From Bryobacteraceae bacterium (lineage in GTDB: Bacteria > Acidobacteriota > Terriglobia > Bryobacterales > Bryobacteraceae), in contig CANGVB010000332.1 in assembly GCA_947456995.1 (NCBI GenBank), positions 1 through 5,140 of the forward strand: a stretch of 5,140 nucleotides of DNA, read 5' to 3'. Positions 4,837-5,140 of the stretch are shown in pieces. A model generated the notes under the pieces. The model had not been told where the DNA came from. It saw only the letters and a program-made list of their open reading frames with translations, and searched no databases. The position numbers and the translations under genes are program-made. Position 1 is the stretch's first letter, and every line of letters begins with the position of its first letter.

Positions 4837-5140
4837 GCTGGTCTTCGAAGTACTACTCTTGCGGGCGCCCCATCGGCGCCCGCAATCTTGAGCGGAAGGC
4901 AAATCAGTTCATACTCTCCAGGCTCAACCTCACTCAGTTCCAACCCTTCAATCACCGCGATCCCCGCTCCAAGAATCGTCACATGCGTCTCAACCGTGTC
5001 GTGATAGAAGCCACCAATCGACAGATAGTCTACCCCCACCGTCTTCACGCCACACTCCACCAGATACTTCGCCCCTTCATCAGCGATATAGACAAAGTCC
5101 TTGTCAAAATCAGGCTTCGCCCACGACTCTCTCGTGTTCT
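4833..5140 (-). CDS. Cyclase-family hydrolase, arylformamidase-like (C-terminal part, start outside window)
   Basis: The minus-strand frame is open from the right edge to TAG 4835-4833, giving about 102 residues. A GTG at 5060 could mark a start, but in-frame coding continues upstream of it with family-like residues (FVYIADEGAKYLVECGVKTV), so the gene extends beyond the window. The visible part matches the C-terminal half of the Cyclase/kynurenine formamidase superfamily: GVKTVGVDYLSIGGF, then ETHVTILGAGIAVIEGLEL, then EPGEYELICLPLKIAGADGA. The metal-binding HxGTHxDxPxH motif of this family would be upstream, outside the window, so catalytic competence cannot be judged. Members are metal-dependent hydrolases of amides or cyclic esters; the substrate here is unknown. 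G-ending codons agree with the other minus-strand genes. Confidence 0.9.
   Translation of the reverse strand, partial: NTRESWAKPDFDKDFVYIADEGAKYLVECGVKTVGVDYLSIGGFYHDTVETHVTILGAGIAVIEGLELSEVEPGEYELICLPLKIAGADGAPARVVLRRPA
4859..4885 (+). terminator. Perfect 11-bp hairpin after the aldo/keto reductase, inside the convergent cyclase gene
   Basis: TTGCGGGCGCC (4859-4869) and GGCGCCCGCAA (4875-4885) are exact reverse complements around a CCATC loop. The hairpin lies 22 bases past the plus-strand stop, where a terminator would be expected, and is followed by TCTTG rather than a real T-tract. On the other strand the same bases encode the conserved IAGADGAPA segment of the cyclase. The stem may therefore be partly a by-product of GC-rich coding for Gly-Ala-Asp-Gly-Ala-Pro. 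Termination activity is inferred. Confidence 0.5.

Overview
The window looks like ordinary chromosomal DNA from a free-living bacterium with fairly high GC. The gene repertoire and style fit Acidobacteriota (Terriglobia/Bryobacter-like): a LytTR response regulator, an SH3-type lipoprotein, an aldo/keto reductase with a Tat-like leader, and a cyclase-family hydrolase. That assignment is an inference from style, not from a marker gene. I see no insertion sequence, CRISPR array, tRNA or rRNA, phage module or defence island.

Layout from left to right. (1) The 3' end of an unrecognised + strand gene (to 227). (2) A convergent gap with a strong imperfect hairpin at 308-338. (3) A minus-strand two-gene operon: a LytTR response regulator (1394 to 615), then an 88-residue protein of unknown function (600 to 334) with a perfect AAGGAGG ribosome site in the 14-base gap. 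(4) A 266-base divergent control region (1395-1660). (5) A plus-strand cluster: an NAD(P)-dependent epimerase-like SDR (1661-2683), an SH3-domain lipoprotein whose reading frame overlaps it (2646-3857), and an aldo/keto reductase (3871-4836). (6) A minus-strand cyclase-family gene that runs off the right edge (5140 to 4833). It shares a CTAG stop tetranucleotide with the aldo/keto reductase and carries a perfect hairpin inside its coding sequence.

How the genes may work together. The regulator and the 88-residue protein are clearly co-transcribed and probably functionally linked. No sensor kinase is present in the window. The three plus-strand genes are packed like an operon, but the third has its own -10-like element immediately before its ATG, so it may also be transcribed separately, possibly without a leader. 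Two enzymes of the cluster (SDR and aldo/keto reductase) are nicotinamide-dependent oxidoreductase families, but no shared pathway can be read from the sequence.

The most notable signals are compositional and architectural rather than a new system: a strand-wide C-over-G bias that sets codon choice by gene direction, probable leaderless starts, the CTAG double stop with an intragenic terminator-like hairpin, and the uncharacterised small partner of the response regulator.
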